Counted from the first letter of the stretch, positions 8,825 through 16,304 are shown. The stretch is 23,718 bases of DNA from Planctomycetota bacterium (GCA_035384565.1 DAOOIT010000080.1:1-23718), one strand, 5' to 3'. Notes: generated by a model from the sequence alone, not told the origin. A program made the numbers and translations.

Positions 8825-8841
8825 GCAAGCGCCCCGCTTGC
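8825..8841 (-). terminator. Terminator-like hairpin after the lptA-like gene
   Basis: GCAAGCG and CGCTTGC form a perfect 7-bp stem with a 3-nt loop, starting 10 nt past the minus-strand stop codon. No U-tract follows, so it is not a classical intrinsic terminator; it may only protect the 3' end. Confidence 0.35.
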
Positions 8842-8850
8842 GGTGGGTTG

Positions 8851-9522
8851 CTACTTCGCCGGTGTGGGCGCCGGCGCCTTCGGGGCCTCGCCCTTGGCGG
8901 GAGGCTCCTCGCTCTTCTGGCCGAGTTGCGCGGTGAGCTGCACGTTGCCCTCGAAGGTCACGAGCTGCTTGTCGCGGTGGTAGGTGATCAGGTCGGCTCG
9001 TGCCTGGTCTTTGCCGAAGTGCACGACCGGCTGGGCCTCGGGCGTGCCGTGAAGGATGACCATGCCCGTGGTGGCATCGTAGGTGGCCTTGTCGCATTCG
9101 GCCGTGCGCGCGTCGGGGGCAAGCTGGAGCGGGGGGCGGGCCGTGGTGCGCTGCGTGATGGGCACCACGGTGTAAAGGCGCACGTGCCCGGTGGCCGTCA
9201 TCTTCCGGAACTCGCTGGTCTTCTCGTCGAGGTCCGCCACCACAGCGTCGGCGTCAATGCGCATGTCGCCCTTGATGATGGTGGCGTTGCCGGTGATGCG
9301 CGCGATGTTCTCTCCCTGGAGGTAGTGGATGCGGTCGGCCCACACGTGGAGGGGCTCGGCCGGCCTCGGGGGTTCGGTCCCCTTGCCGGCTGCGGCCTTC
9401 TCGGGGGCCTTCTTCTCGGGCGCGGGCGACTCGGCCTTCGTTTCGCCGGCGATGAGCGGCCCGCCGAGCGCCACGATGCATGCCACGGCGGCTGCCCAAC
9501 CGATGACGCACCATCTAGACAT
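8851..9522 (-). CDS. LptA/OstA-like periplasmic protein
   Basis: The 223-residue protein has a signal peptide (about 1-26, LIAGE near the cleavage site), a low-complexity Lys/Ala/Pro/Glu linker (about 28-56) and an OstA/LptA-type beta-strand domain (about 58-195). The domain shows the family pattern of repeating strands: VWADRIHYLQGENIARITGN, IDADAVVADLDEK, MTATGHVRLYT, AECDKATYDATTGMVILHG, then ITYHRDKQLVTFEGNVQL. LptA bridges the periplasm and carries lipopolysaccharide from LptC to LptD; whether this protein does so or is a paralogue is open. A Pro/Ala-rich tail ends the protein. The ATG at 9522 has AGGGG 6 nt upstream. It follows purB by 17 nt and is probably the last gene of that operon. 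Confidence 0.82.
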   Translation of the reverse strand: MSRWCVIGWAAAVACIVALGGPLIAGETKAESPAPEKKAPEKAAAGKGTEPPRPAEPLHVWADRIHYLQGENIARITGNATIIKGDMRIDADAVVADLDEKTSEFRKMTATGHVRLYTVVPITQRTTARPPLQLAPDARTAECDKATYDATTGMVILHGTPEAQPVVHFGKDQARADLITYHRDKQLVTFEGNVQLTAQLGQKSEEPPAKGEAPKAPAPTPAK

Positions 9523-9539
9523 CCACGACCCCTCGATGG

Positions 9540-10976
9540 CTAGCGGGTCAGCCGGCTGTCGAGTCCCAGCAGGCTGGCCTCGCGGGTGAGAATGGGCTGA
9601 ACCACGCGGCGGAGGAACTCGTCCACCTGTTGCGGCGCGCGGCCCGCGAGTTGCTGGCCGCCGGCGAGGGCGTCCACGCGGTCGCGCACGGCGGCAAACG
9701 CCTCGTCCGCCTTCAGGCGCTCGATCAGATCGCTTTCGAGCCCCTCCTCGGTCATGCGGCGGCGGGCCTCCCAGGCGTGCTGGCGCAGGCGCTCGTGGAG
9801 TTGCTGGCGGTCGCCGCCGGCCTTCACGGCGGCCATCAGCAGGCGCTCGGTGGCCATGAAGGGCGCCTCGCGGCGCAGGCGGGCCTCGATCACCTTCGGG
9901 TGCACCACGAGCCCGCGGGCCACGTTGGTGGCGATCAGCAGGATCGCGTCGGCGGCCAGAAACGCCTCGGGGATGGCAATGCGGCGGCCCGCCGAGTCGT
10001 CGAGCGTGCGCTCGAGCCACTGCGTGGCGGCCGTGAGCGGCGCGGTGAGCGCCGTGGCGATCAGGTGGCGCGCGAGGGAGCCGATGCGTTCGCTCCGCAT
10101 CGGGTTCCGCTTGTGGGGCATGGCGGACGAGCCGATCTGGGTCTTCTCGTGCGGCTCCTCGACCTCCTGGAGGTGTTGAAGGAGGCGGACGTCGTTCGAC
10201 ATCTTGGCGGCCGACTGGGCGATGCCCACGAGCGCGTTGAGCACCGTGGTGTCAATCTTCCGCGTGTAGGTTTGCCCGCTGACGGGCACCACGTGGCGGA
10301 AGCCCATCTGGCGGGCCACGAGCGCGTCGAGCTTGCGCACCTTGGCGTGGTTGCCCTCGAAGAGCTCGAGAAAGCTGTCCTGGGTGCCCGTGGTGCCCTT
10401 CGCGCCGCGGAAGGGCAGCCACTCGCTCACGCGGACGATCTCCTCGTAGTCGAGCACGAAGTCGTAGAGCCACAGGCAGGCGCGCTTGCCCACGGTGGTG
10501 GGCTGGGCCGGCTGGAAGTGGGTGAAGCCCAGGGTGACCAGGGCGCGGTGCTCGGCGGCGAAGCGGGCGAGGGCGTCCAGCAGGTTCACGAGCTTGGCGC
10601 GCAGCAGCCCCAACCCCTCGCGCATGGCGATCAGGTCGGCGTTGTCGGTGACGTAGCAGCTCGTCGCCCCGAGGTGGATGATCGGCCTGGCCGTCGGGCA
10701 CTGGGCGCCGAAGGCGTGCACGTGGGCCATCACGTCGTGGCGGAACTGGGCTTCGAGGCGTTCGGCCTCGGCGAAGTCAATATCGTCCAGGTGGGCGCGC
10801 ATCTCGGCGAGCTGCGCGTCGGTGATGGCCAGGCCCAGCTCCTTCTGGCTCTCGGCCAGGGTGAGCCACAGCCGGCGCCAAGTGGAGTGCTTGCGCTGCG
10901 GCGAGAAGACGGCGCTCATGGTCCGGCTGGCGTAGCGGGTGACCAGCGGGTTGTCATATTGCTCGTAGTCGGCCAC
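9540..10976 (-). CDS. purB: Adenylosuccinate lyase
   Basis: The 478-residue protein is a full-length fumarase/aspartase superfamily member. It begins YDNPLVTRYAS...FSPQRKHSTWRRLW, the form seen in the animal-type ADSL branch, and contains HLGATSCYVTDN, THFQPAQPTT (catalytic histidine region) and the superfamily signature SSAMPHKRNPMRSE starting at residue 283. It cleaves SAICAR to AICAR and adenylosuccinate to AMP in purine synthesis (cytoplasmic tetramer). The frame is open up to 11312, but those codons lie over the upstream cysteine-rich gene. GTG 10976 gives MADYEQYDNP, fits the family N-terminus, and has GAGGAG about 10 nt upstream. It lies 17 nt after the cysteine-rich gene. Confidence 0.95.
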   Translation of the reverse strand: MADYEQYDNPLVTRYASRTMSAVFSPQRKHSTWRRLWLTLAESQKELGLAITDAQLAEMRAHLDDIDFAEAERLEAQFRHDVMAHVHAFGAQCPTARPIIHLGATSCYVTDNADLIAMREGLGLLRAKLVNLLDALARFAAEHRALVTLGFTHFQPAQPTTVGKRACLWLYDFVLDYEEIVRVSEWLPFRGAKGTTGTQDSFLELFEGNHAKVRKLDALVARQMGFRHVVPVSGQTYTRKIDTTVLNALVGIAQSAAKMSNDVRLLQHLQEVEEPHEKTQIGSSAMPHKRNPMRSERIGSLARHLIATALTAPLTAATQWLERTLDDSAGRRIAIPEAFLAADAILLIATNVARGLVVHPKVIEARLRREAPFMATERLLMAAVKAGGDRQQLHERLRQHAWEARRRMTEEGLESDLIERLKADEAFAAVRDRVDALAGGQQLAGRAPQQVDEFLRRVVQPILTREASLLGLDSRLTR

Positions 10977-10993
10977 GGCCAGGGGTCTCCTCG

Positions 10994-11329
10994 CTAGGCG
11001 CGCTGGCACGCCGGCATCGGGTACGTGGCGTTGCCCCAGTGGTTGCGCACGCAGTCGCAGCACGTGCCGCGGTTGCCGCACGCCTCGTAGTCGCAGGGGC
11101 AGAACTCCAGGTTCGCCGCGTGGCGGCCGCATTGGGCGGGCGCAATGCCCTTGAGGGAGCGCGTGGCGGCGGGGCGCTCGGCGCCGCGCAGGCAGAAGCT
11201 CTTCTGCCCCTTGGCCGCGTGGTTCTGCACGCACAGGCAGCAGATGCCACGACGCTCGCACGCCTCGTTGGGGCACGGGCACATCTGAAGGTTCACTGGG
11301 CGGTTCGGGCACTCGGCGGTAGCGGCCAT
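10994..11329 (-). CDS. Cysteine-rich protein with tandem C-x-C...CC-x-C repeats (DUF6485-like)
   Basis: This 111-residue protein is two copies of one module of about 45 residues. Each copy has eight cysteines and a conserved histidine: C...NL..CPC...EAC..RG.CC.CV.NH...C. The first copy carries CPCPNEACERRGICCLCV, the second CPCDYEACGNRGTCCDCV. The pattern resembles short single-module proteins that I recall as DUF6485; that name is from memory and unverified. The spacing of cysteines suggests metal (Zn or Fe-S) binding, which is inference. No signal peptide or membrane segment is seen. ATG 11329 is preferred because AAGGAG lies 11 nt upstream; GTG 11374 would add 15 residues and leave that site inside the gene. 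It leads the operon with purB and the lptA-like gene. Confidence 0.8.
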   Translation of the reverse strand: MAATAECPNRPVNLQMCPCPNEACERRGICCLCVQNHAAKGQKSFCLRGAERPAATRSLKGIAPAQCGRHAANLEFCPCDYEACGNRGTCCDCVRNHWGNATYPMPACQRA

Positions 11330-11382
11330 GGCCGGCACGGCTCCTTTGTCCAGGCGTGAGCGCGGGGTCGCCACTGTGTTAT

Positions 11383-11411
11383 ATGATAGGGAAGCGGGTG
11401 GATCGGTTCAA
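11383..11411 (-). promoter_or_regulatory. Putative sigma-70 promoter for the cysteine-rich/purB/lptA-like operon
   Basis: On the minus strand TTGAAC (11411-11406) and TATCAT (11388-11383) are separated by exactly 17 nt, with the coding start 54 nt downstream. Five of six -10 bases and four of six -35 bases match consensus. Confidence 0.5.
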
Positions 11412-11418
11412 GCGCCAC

Positions 11419-11447
11419 TTGACTTTTCGGGCCGTCGGGCGCATCAT
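11419..11447 (+). promoter_or_regulatory. Putative sigma-70 promoter for the small coiled-coil protein
   Basis: TTGACT (11419-11424) and CATCAT (11442-11447) are 17 nt apart, back to back with the minus-strand promoter. It lies 75 nt before the gene start. The -10 is weak (four of six). Confidence 0.4.
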
Positions 11448-11522
11448 TGCGTGCAGTCGTCGCGGGCGCGGCGAGCGGGGCGGCGCGGTACCGCCCAAGG
11501 CGTTGTGAAGGAGACTCTGGAG

Positions 11523-11918
11523 ATGCTCACGCGCGGGATCAGGGTGCTGCTGGGTGTGCTGATGATCGCCGGGCTATCGGGCCGCGCCCTCGCGGCCGAG
11601 GGGGATGCGCCGAAGAAGGAGGAGCCGGCCGCCAAGGAGAAGGCGGTAGACGAATTCCGGTCCGTCAGCTCCAAGCTGGCCGCGGCCCAGAGGAAGTTCA
11701 TCCAGAGCAAGCCTGAGCTCGCCGAGGCCTACAAGCAATTCGCTGAGCGCCGCAAGCAGCTCGACAGGGAAGAGGCCGAGTTCATGGCCAAGCTCCGCAC
11801 AATGTCGCCCGAGATTGACGAGCTGGCCAAGAAGAAGGAGGAGCTGGAGGCCGAGCGCAAGCGCAAGGACGAGGAGGCCCGCAAGGCCAAGGGCGCCCCG
11901 AAGGCCAAGGGCAACTAG
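11523..11918 (+). CDS. Small exported coiled-coil protein, unknown function
   Basis: The 131-residue protein has a clear signal peptide (about 1-24, RALA-AEG at the likely cleavage site) and a mature part dominated by charged helix. Residues about 37-120 show heptad-like hydrophobic spacing in a Lys/Glu/Arg/Ala background, ending in a Lys/Ala/Gly/Pro tail. The composition recalls periplasmic helical chaperones such as Skp/OmpH, but I see no diagnostic Skp motif and length is short, so I do not assign a function. ATG 11523 has AAGGAG at 11508-11513 with a 9-nt spacer; longer in-frame versions reach back into the promoter region and are unlikely. It stands alone between a divergent promoter and a strong hairpin. 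Confidence 0.75.
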   Translation: MLTRGIRVLLGVLMIAGLSGRALAAEGDAPKKEEPAAKEKAVDEFRSVSSKLAAAQRKFIQSKPELAEAYKQFAERRKQLDREEAEFMAKLRTMSPEIDELAKKKEELEAERKRKDEEARKAKGAPKAKGN

Positions 11919-11969
11919 CCGGCGCCGGGCGGCTTCCGGCCTCCTGGCACGTGGTTCGGGTTCCGGTTG

Positions 11970-12003
11970 CGAGGCGGCGCGCCACTCGTTGTGCGCCGCC
12001 TCG
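11970..12003 (+). terminator. Strong GC hairpin after the coiled-coil gene
   Basis: GAGGCGGCGC (11971-11980) and GCGCCGCCTC (11993-12002) pair perfectly, extendable by an outer C-G and two inner pairs. It starts 51 nt past the stop codon. No T-tract follows, so termination is a guess; it may separate this gene from the ABC operon. Confidence 0.4.
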
Positions 12004-12024
12004 GCGTTCCGCCCCAACGCGCGG

Positions 12025-12052
12025 TTGCCGGCAATCGCCCTACCCGTATAAT
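12025..12052 (+). promoter_or_regulatory. Putative sigma-70 promoter of the ABC operon, with overlapping palindrome
   Basis: TTGCCG (12025-12030) and a perfect TATAAT (12047-12052) are 16 nt apart, 95 nt before the first gene. The -35 is embedded in the perfect palindrome TTGCCGGCAA (12025-12034), which could be an operator half or chance. Confidence 0.6.
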
Positions 12053-12147
12053 GATTAAGCAGCATCGTTGGGCTGGGACCTCCCGTCGCGCTCTCCCCGC
12101 CGATCGTGCGGCAGGTCCGCCTGACGTCCGCAGGAGGCGGCGACGCG

Positions 12148-12816
12148 ATGGTGCATCTCGACGGCGTCACCAAGCGCTACCAAGGCCCGCAGGGCGAAGT
12201 GCGCGCGCTCGACGCCGTGAGCCTGCGCGTGGAGGCCGGCGAGTTCCTGGCCATCCGAGGGGCCAGCGGCAGCGGCAAGTCAACCCTCCTACTTACCATC
12301 GGCGCGATGGTCCGCCCCACGGCGGGGCGGGTGATGGTCGCAGGGACCGACCTCTATGCGCTCTCGCCCAGCGAACGGGCGCGGTTCCGCGCCGAGAACA
12401 TCGGCTTCGTCTTCCAGCTCTTCCACCTGGTGCCCTACCTCAGCGTGCTCGAGAATGTGCTGCTGCCCACCCTCGCCGTGCGCAGCGCCGACGACAGCAC
12501 CGCGAAGGCCACGGCGCTGCTCGAGCGGTTCGGCCTGTCGCACCGCATGCATCACAGGCCCTCCGAGCTAAGCATCGGCGAGCGCCAGCGCGCGGCCATG
12601 GCTCGAGCGCTGCTCAATCGCCCCAGGCTCATCCTCGCCGACGAGCCGACCGGCAACCTCGACCCCGACAATGCCACCGAAGTGATGAATCACCTCGCCG
12701 AGTTCCACCGCGAGGGAGCCACCATCGTGGTCGTGACCCATGAGGAACTCGCCGCCCGGTACGCGCAGCGCACCGTGCTGATCCGCGACGGGAGGATCGT
12801 GACCCCAAATGCATGA
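12148..12816 (+). CDS. LolD/MacB-family ABC transporter ATP-binding protein
   Basis: A 222-residue stand-alone nucleotide-binding domain. Walker A is GASGSGKST (38-46, Lys44), the Q-loop is FVFQLFHLVP, Walker B is LILADEPTGNLD (Asp165, catalytic Glu166) and the H-loop histidine is 198. EPTGNLD and the Q-loop region are typical of the LolD/MacB/FtsE group that drives FtsX-type permeases. The signature reads LSIGERQR (141-148) instead of LSGGQ/LSGGE, a visible deviation at the helix that contacts ATP. ATG 12148 has AGGAGG at 12132-12137; GTG 12106 is in frame but lacks a ribosome-binding site. No FtsX-type permease is adjacent: downstream genes are of the molybdate-import type. It may partner with the orphan permease at 2225, or form part of an unusual two-ATPase operon. 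Confidence 0.9.
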   Translation: MVHLDGVTKRYQGPQGEVRALDAVSLRVEAGEFLAIRGASGSGKSTLLLTIGAMVRPTAGRVMVAGTDLYALSPSERARFRAENIGFVFQLFHLVPYLSVLENVLLPTLAVRSADDSTAKATALLERFGLSHRMHHRPSELSIGERQRAAMARALLNRPRLILADEPTGNLDPDNATEVMNHLAEFHREGATIVVVTHEELAARYAQRTVLIRDGRIVTPNA

Positions 12817-12835
12817 GACGAAGGGAGCAGCCGAA

Positions 12836-14419
12836 GTGGGACCACGCCAACGAGTTCGATGCCTCGCATGGACGGCTATCACGGCCCTCGTCAGCCTGCT
12901 CGCCAGTTGCGGCAAGGACGAGGCGCCCCCGGGCAAGCAACCCCTGGTGTGCTACGTGGGCGGCACGATGCGGCCCGTGATGGAGGAGCTGGCCAGGCGC
13001 TACGAGGCCGAGACAGGCCAGCCCGTGCAGTTCGACTTCGGCGACTCGGGCGCTCTGCTCATCAAGATCGAACAGGCCAAGCGCGGCGACCTCTATGTGT
13101 GCCACGACCCCTTCGCCGGCGGCGCGCAGGCCAAGGGCCTCGCCGAGCAGGTGTGGACGATGGCCTCGCTCACCCCCACCATCGCCGTCACCAAGGGCAA
13201 CCCGAAGGGCATCAAGGGCTTGCGCGACCTGGCACAGCCCGGGCTACGGATCGGCCTCACCGACGAGAAGTACTCGACCCTCGGCCACCTCAACCCCGTG
13301 ATGTTCGACAAGGCCGGCCTCCGCAAGGAGATCGAGGCCAACGTCGTCACCCGCACGCGCATGGGCGGCGAGGTCGCCAACGCCGTCGCCCTCGGCAACC
13401 TCGACGCCACGATCGTGTGGGACGCCGTCGCCCACCTGCGCCGCGAGAAGCTCGATGCGGTGCCGATCGAGCCCGCGTTCCTGCTCCAGTCGGGCGTGGA
13501 CGCGGTCACCACGCCCACGTTCGGCGTGATCGACATGGGGTGCATCAAGGTCACCATCGCCACCCTCAAGTGCTCGAAGCAGCCCGAAGCGGCGGCTGCG
13601 TTCGCCAAGTACGTGGCCTCCCCGAAGGCTGGCGAGGTCTTCGCCGCCTTCGGCTTCTCGCCCGCGCCCACCGCCGGCGAGCCCACCGGCCCCGCCGCCA
13701 CGAAGGAACCCGCAGAAACCAGCGGCGGCCTGCATCTCTACTGCGGCGCCGGCATCCGCCCCCCCGTGGCCGAGGCCATCGAGGCATTCCGCAAGGAGAC
13801 GGGCATCACCATCCACTGCGACTACGCCGGCTCCGGCACCCTCCTGTCCAACATGAAGGCATCGAAACGCGGCGACCTGTACCTGCCCGGCGAGTCCGAG
13901 TACGTGGACCGCGCCCAGGAACTGGGCCTGATCGCCTCGCGCCAGGACGTGTGCTACTGGATCCCCGTCATCCTCGTGCCCAAGAATAACCCGAAGGAGA
14001 TCAAGACGCTTCAGGACCTCGCCAAGCCTGGCGTGCGCCTGGGCCTCGGCAACCCCGAGGCCTGCGCCATCGGCCAGATCTGCGTCAAGCTCTTCCAGAA
14101 GAACAACATCCCCCCCGACGCCATCCAGGCCAATACCAAGGTCCAGACCCTCACGGTCCACGAACTCGGCATGCAGGTGAAGCTCGGCCAGCTCGACGCC
14201 GCGATCGTGTGGGACGCCATCGCCGCCTACTATGCCAGCGACGCCGACGCCATCGCCATTCCGAGCGACAAGAACGTCATCTCGCGCGTGGCCATCGGCA
14301 TCCTGAGCTTCTCGAAGAACCGCGAGAGGGCGCAGCGGTTCGTGGACTTCCTGGTGAGTGACGCCGGCAGAGCGATCTTCGCCAGGCACCACTACACAAC
14401 CACCCCCCCTGCACAGTGA
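12836..14419 (+). CDS. Lipoprotein with two tandem ModA-like solute-binding domains
   Basis: A 527-residue protein from GTG 12836 (AAGGGAG at 12821-12827, 8-nt spacer). It has a lipoprotein signal peptide with lipobox LLAS-C and lipidated Cys25. Two homologous periplasmic-binding domains follow, about 33-288 and 297-520, joined by a Pro/Thr/Gly linker. Shared landmarks: CYVGGTMRPVMEEL versus YCGAGIRPPVAEAI, DSGALLIKI versus GSGTLLSNM, KRGDLYVCHDP versus KRGDLYLPGES, and LDATIVWDAV versus LDAAIVWDAI. This layout is of the SBP_bac_11/ModA type that binds molybdate or tungstate, here doubled. ATG 12809 is an in-frame alternative overlapping the ATPase gene. Its stop overlaps the permease start. 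Ligand identity is inference, and the two sites may differ. Confidence 0.9.
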   Translation: MGPRQRVRCLAWTAITALVSLLASCGKDEAPPGKQPLVCYVGGTMRPVMEELARRYEAETGQPVQFDFGDSGALLIKIEQAKRGDLYVCHDPFAGGAQAKGLAEQVWTMASLTPTIAVTKGNPKGIKGLRDLAQPGLRIGLTDEKYSTLGHLNPVMFDKAGLRKEIEANVVTRTRMGGEVANAVALGNLDATIVWDAVAHLRREKLDAVPIEPAFLLQSGVDAVTTPTFGVIDMGCIKVTIATLKCSKQPEAAAAFAKYVASPKAGEVFAAFGFSPAPTAGEPTGPAATKEPAETSGGLHLYCGAGIRPPVAEAIEAFRKETGITIHCDYAGSGTLLSNMKASKRGDLYLPGESEYVDRAQELGLIASRQDVCYWIPVILVPKNNPKEIKTLQDLAKPGVRLGLGNPEACAIGQICVKLFQKNNIPPDAIQANTKVQTLTVHELGMQVKLGQLDAAIVWDAIAAYYASDADAIAIPSDKNVISRVAIGILSFSKNRERAQRFVDFLVSDAGRAIFARHHYTTTPPAQ

Positions 14420-15270
14420 GCGGCCCCTTGTTCAGGCGCGCGACCCCCATTGAAGCCCGCCGCGGCCCTGTTGCCGGCCCTTCGGTTACCCTCTTTTCGG
14501 TCGTCACCCTGGCGTTCGTGGCGGCGTTCCTGCTCATCGTGGCGACGCTGATCGTCACCAACATCTGCTACACGGACCTGGGGGCCTTCCGCGAAGCGCT
14601 CGCCTCGCGCGAGGTCCGCCACGCCATGTGGTTGAGCGTCGTCACCTCCCTCACCTCGGTCGCCATCATCGTCCTCTTCGCCGTGCCCGTGGGCTACGCC
14701 CTGAGCCGCTACAGGTTCCCCGGCCACGCCATCGTAGACACGCTGGTGGACCTGCCCATCGTGGTGCCGCCCATCGTCGTCGGCCTTCTGCTGCTCGCGT
14801 TCTTCAGCACCCCGGTGGGCCGCTGGATCGAGGGGCTGGGCATCGAGTTCGTCTTCACGGTGCCGGGCATCATCCTGTGCCAGTTCGTGGTCTCGGCCTC
14901 CTTCGGCATCCGCACGGCGGCCGCGGCGTTCGACAGCGTGGACCGCCGCCTCGAGGACCTGGCTCTCACGCTGGGCTGCACGCGCGGCCAGGCCTTCCGC
15001 CGCGTGGCGCTGCCCATGGCCCGCAACGGCATCGTGGCCGGGGCCATCGTGGCCTGGGCGCACGTCGTCGGCCTCTACGGGCCGCTCATGGTCTTCGCCG
15101 GCACCACGCGCATGAAGACCGAGGTCCTGCCCTCCACCATCGCCCTCGAGCTCTCCATCGGCCGCCTCGAGGTGGCGCTGGCCGTGGCCCTCCTCATGCT
15201 GGCCGCGGCCACGCTGGCCCTCGTCCTCGTGCACGCCCTGGCCCCGGGGCGGAGGTGGCTGAACCGATGA
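14416..15270 (+). CDS. ModB-like ABC transporter permease
   Basis: The 284-residue membrane protein has about six hydrophobic segments and the type I importer coupling loop EDLALTLGCTRGQAFRRVALP from about residue 180, matching the EAA-loop pattern with Glu-Asp-Leu in place of Glu-Ala-Ala. The following LYGPLMVFAGTTRMKTEVLP region corresponds to the gate region of ModB/WtpB/CysT-type permeases. It would form a homodimeric channel for an oxyanion. GTG 14416 overlaps the stop of the binding lipoprotein by 4 nt (GTGA); no Shine-Dalgarno sequence is visible, so translational coupling is likely. Its own stop overlaps the ATPase start. I leave the symbol empty because molybdate versus tungstate or another oxyanion cannot be told. 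Confidence 0.9.
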   Translation: MSGPLFRRATPIEARRGPVAGPSVTLFSVVTLAFVAAFLLIVATLIVTNICYTDLGAFREALASREVRHAMWLSVVTSLTSVAIIVLFAVPVGYALSRYRFPGHAIVDTLVDLPIVVPPIVVGLLLLAFFSTPVGRWIEGLGIEFVFTVPGIILCQFVVSASFGIRTAAAAFDSVDRRLEDLALTLGCTRGQAFRRVALPMARNGIVAGAIVAWAHVVGLYGPLMVFAGTTRMKTEVLPSTIALELSIGRLEVALAVALLMLAAATLALVLVHALAPGRRWLNR

Positions 15271-16304
15271 TCCGCGTGCGCGGCCTCTCCCTCCGCATCG
15301 GCGCCTTCGCGCTCCACGACCTCTCCCTCGAGGTCCCAGCGGGCGACTACTTCATCCTCCTCGGCCCCACCGGCTCGGGCAAGACGCTCTTCATCGAGTG
15401 CCTGTGCGGCCTGATCCGCCCCGATGGCGGCGCCATCGAGATTGACGGGCGCGACGTCACCCGCCTCGCCCCGCGCCTGCGCGGCATCGGCTATGTGCCC
15501 CAGCACCAGGGCCTCTTCCCCCACCTCACCGTGGCCGACAACATTGCCTTCCCCCTCAAGGCGCGCGGCGTGTCGCCCGCCGAGATCGCGGCCAGCACCG
15601 CGCCCCTCATCGAGCTCCTCGGCATCGGCGGCCTGGCCGCGCGCTGGCCGGCTCACCTCAGCGGCGGCGAGCGCCAGAAAGTGGCCCTCGCCCGCGCCCT
15701 CGCCTCGCGGCCCAACGTGCTGCTGCTCGATGAGCCCGTGAGCGCCCTCGACGAAGCAGGCCGCGAACGCCTCTGCGCCGACCTCCGCCGCATCCACCAG
15801 GAACTCCGCGTCACCACCCTCCACGTCAGCCACAGCGTCGAGGAGGCCCTCAGTGTCGGGAGCCGGGCCGGCGTGCTCCGCGACGGCTCGGTGATCCAGA
15901 CCGGCCCCCTCACCGACCTCCTCCGCCGCCCGGGGAGCGAGTTCGTCGCCCGCTTCTTCCGCACCGAGAACATCATCGCCGCCACGGCCACCCCCCTGCC
16001 CCACGGCGGATGCGAGCTGGCCCTCGCAGGCCACCGCCTGCGCGCCCACGCGCGCCGCGAGGGAACCGTCACCTTCGTCATCCGCCCCGAGTGCCTCATC
16101 GTTCACCCCGCCGACCACGCGGCGCCCAACAGCCTGCCCGCCACCCTCAGGCACATCAGCGACCGAGGCCCCTACTTGCGCCTCGAGTTCGACGCCGGCG
16201 TGCCCCTGGTCGCCTACGTCACGGCCGGCGCCCAAGGCTACGCGGAGGGTCGCCCCTACCGCCTCGCCCTCCCCCCCGAGGCCATCCACATCCTCCCCGC
16301 CTGA
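15267..16304 (+). CDS. ModC-like ABC transporter ATP-binding protein
   Basis: The 345-residue protein carries all ATPase motifs: Walker A GPTGSGKT (33-40, Lys39), Q-loop YVPQHQGLFPHLTV, signature LSGGERQKVALARAL (131 on), Walker B LLLDEP (Asp155) and H-loop HVSHS (His189). Residues about 240-345 form a C-terminal regulatory/TOBE-like domain (VIRPECLIVHP, then PEAIHILP), as in the ModC/PotA/CysA group. It energises the adjacent permease to import the ligand held by the lipoprotein. ATG 15267 overlaps the permease stop (ATGA), with GGAGG at 15251-15255. It closes the operon; the next 710 bp are non-coding. Confidence 0.92.
   Translation: MIRVRGLSLRIGAFALHDLSLEVPAGDYFILLGPTGSGKTLFIECLCGLIRPDGGAIEIDGRDVTRLAPRLRGIGYVPQHQGLFPHLTVADNIAFPLKARGVSPAEIAASTAPLIELLGIGGLAARWPAHLSGGERQKVALARALASRPNVLLLDEPVSALDEAGRERLCADLRRIHQELRVTTLHVSHSVEEALSVGSRAGVLRDGSVIQTGPLTDLLRRPGSEFVARFFRTENIIAATATPLPHGGCELALAGHRLRAHARREGTVTFVIRPECLIVHPADHAAPNSLPATLRHISDRGPYLRLEFDAGVPLVAYVTAGAQGYAEGRPYRLALPPEAIHILPA

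Noticed and set aside
9630..10997. 455-codon plus-strand frame opposite purB
   Set aside because: It is the complement of a well-supported adenylosuccinate lyase and shows only repetitive Gly/His/Leu/Ala composition.
10977..11312. N-terminal extension of purB
   Set aside because: The extra residues lie over the cysteine-rich gene in another frame; the family N-terminus starts at GTG 10976.
11970..12003. Classical Rho-independent terminator
   Set aside because: The stem is strong but no T-tract follows; kept only as a terminator-like hairpin with low confidence. The same applies to 8825-8841 and 16428-16471.
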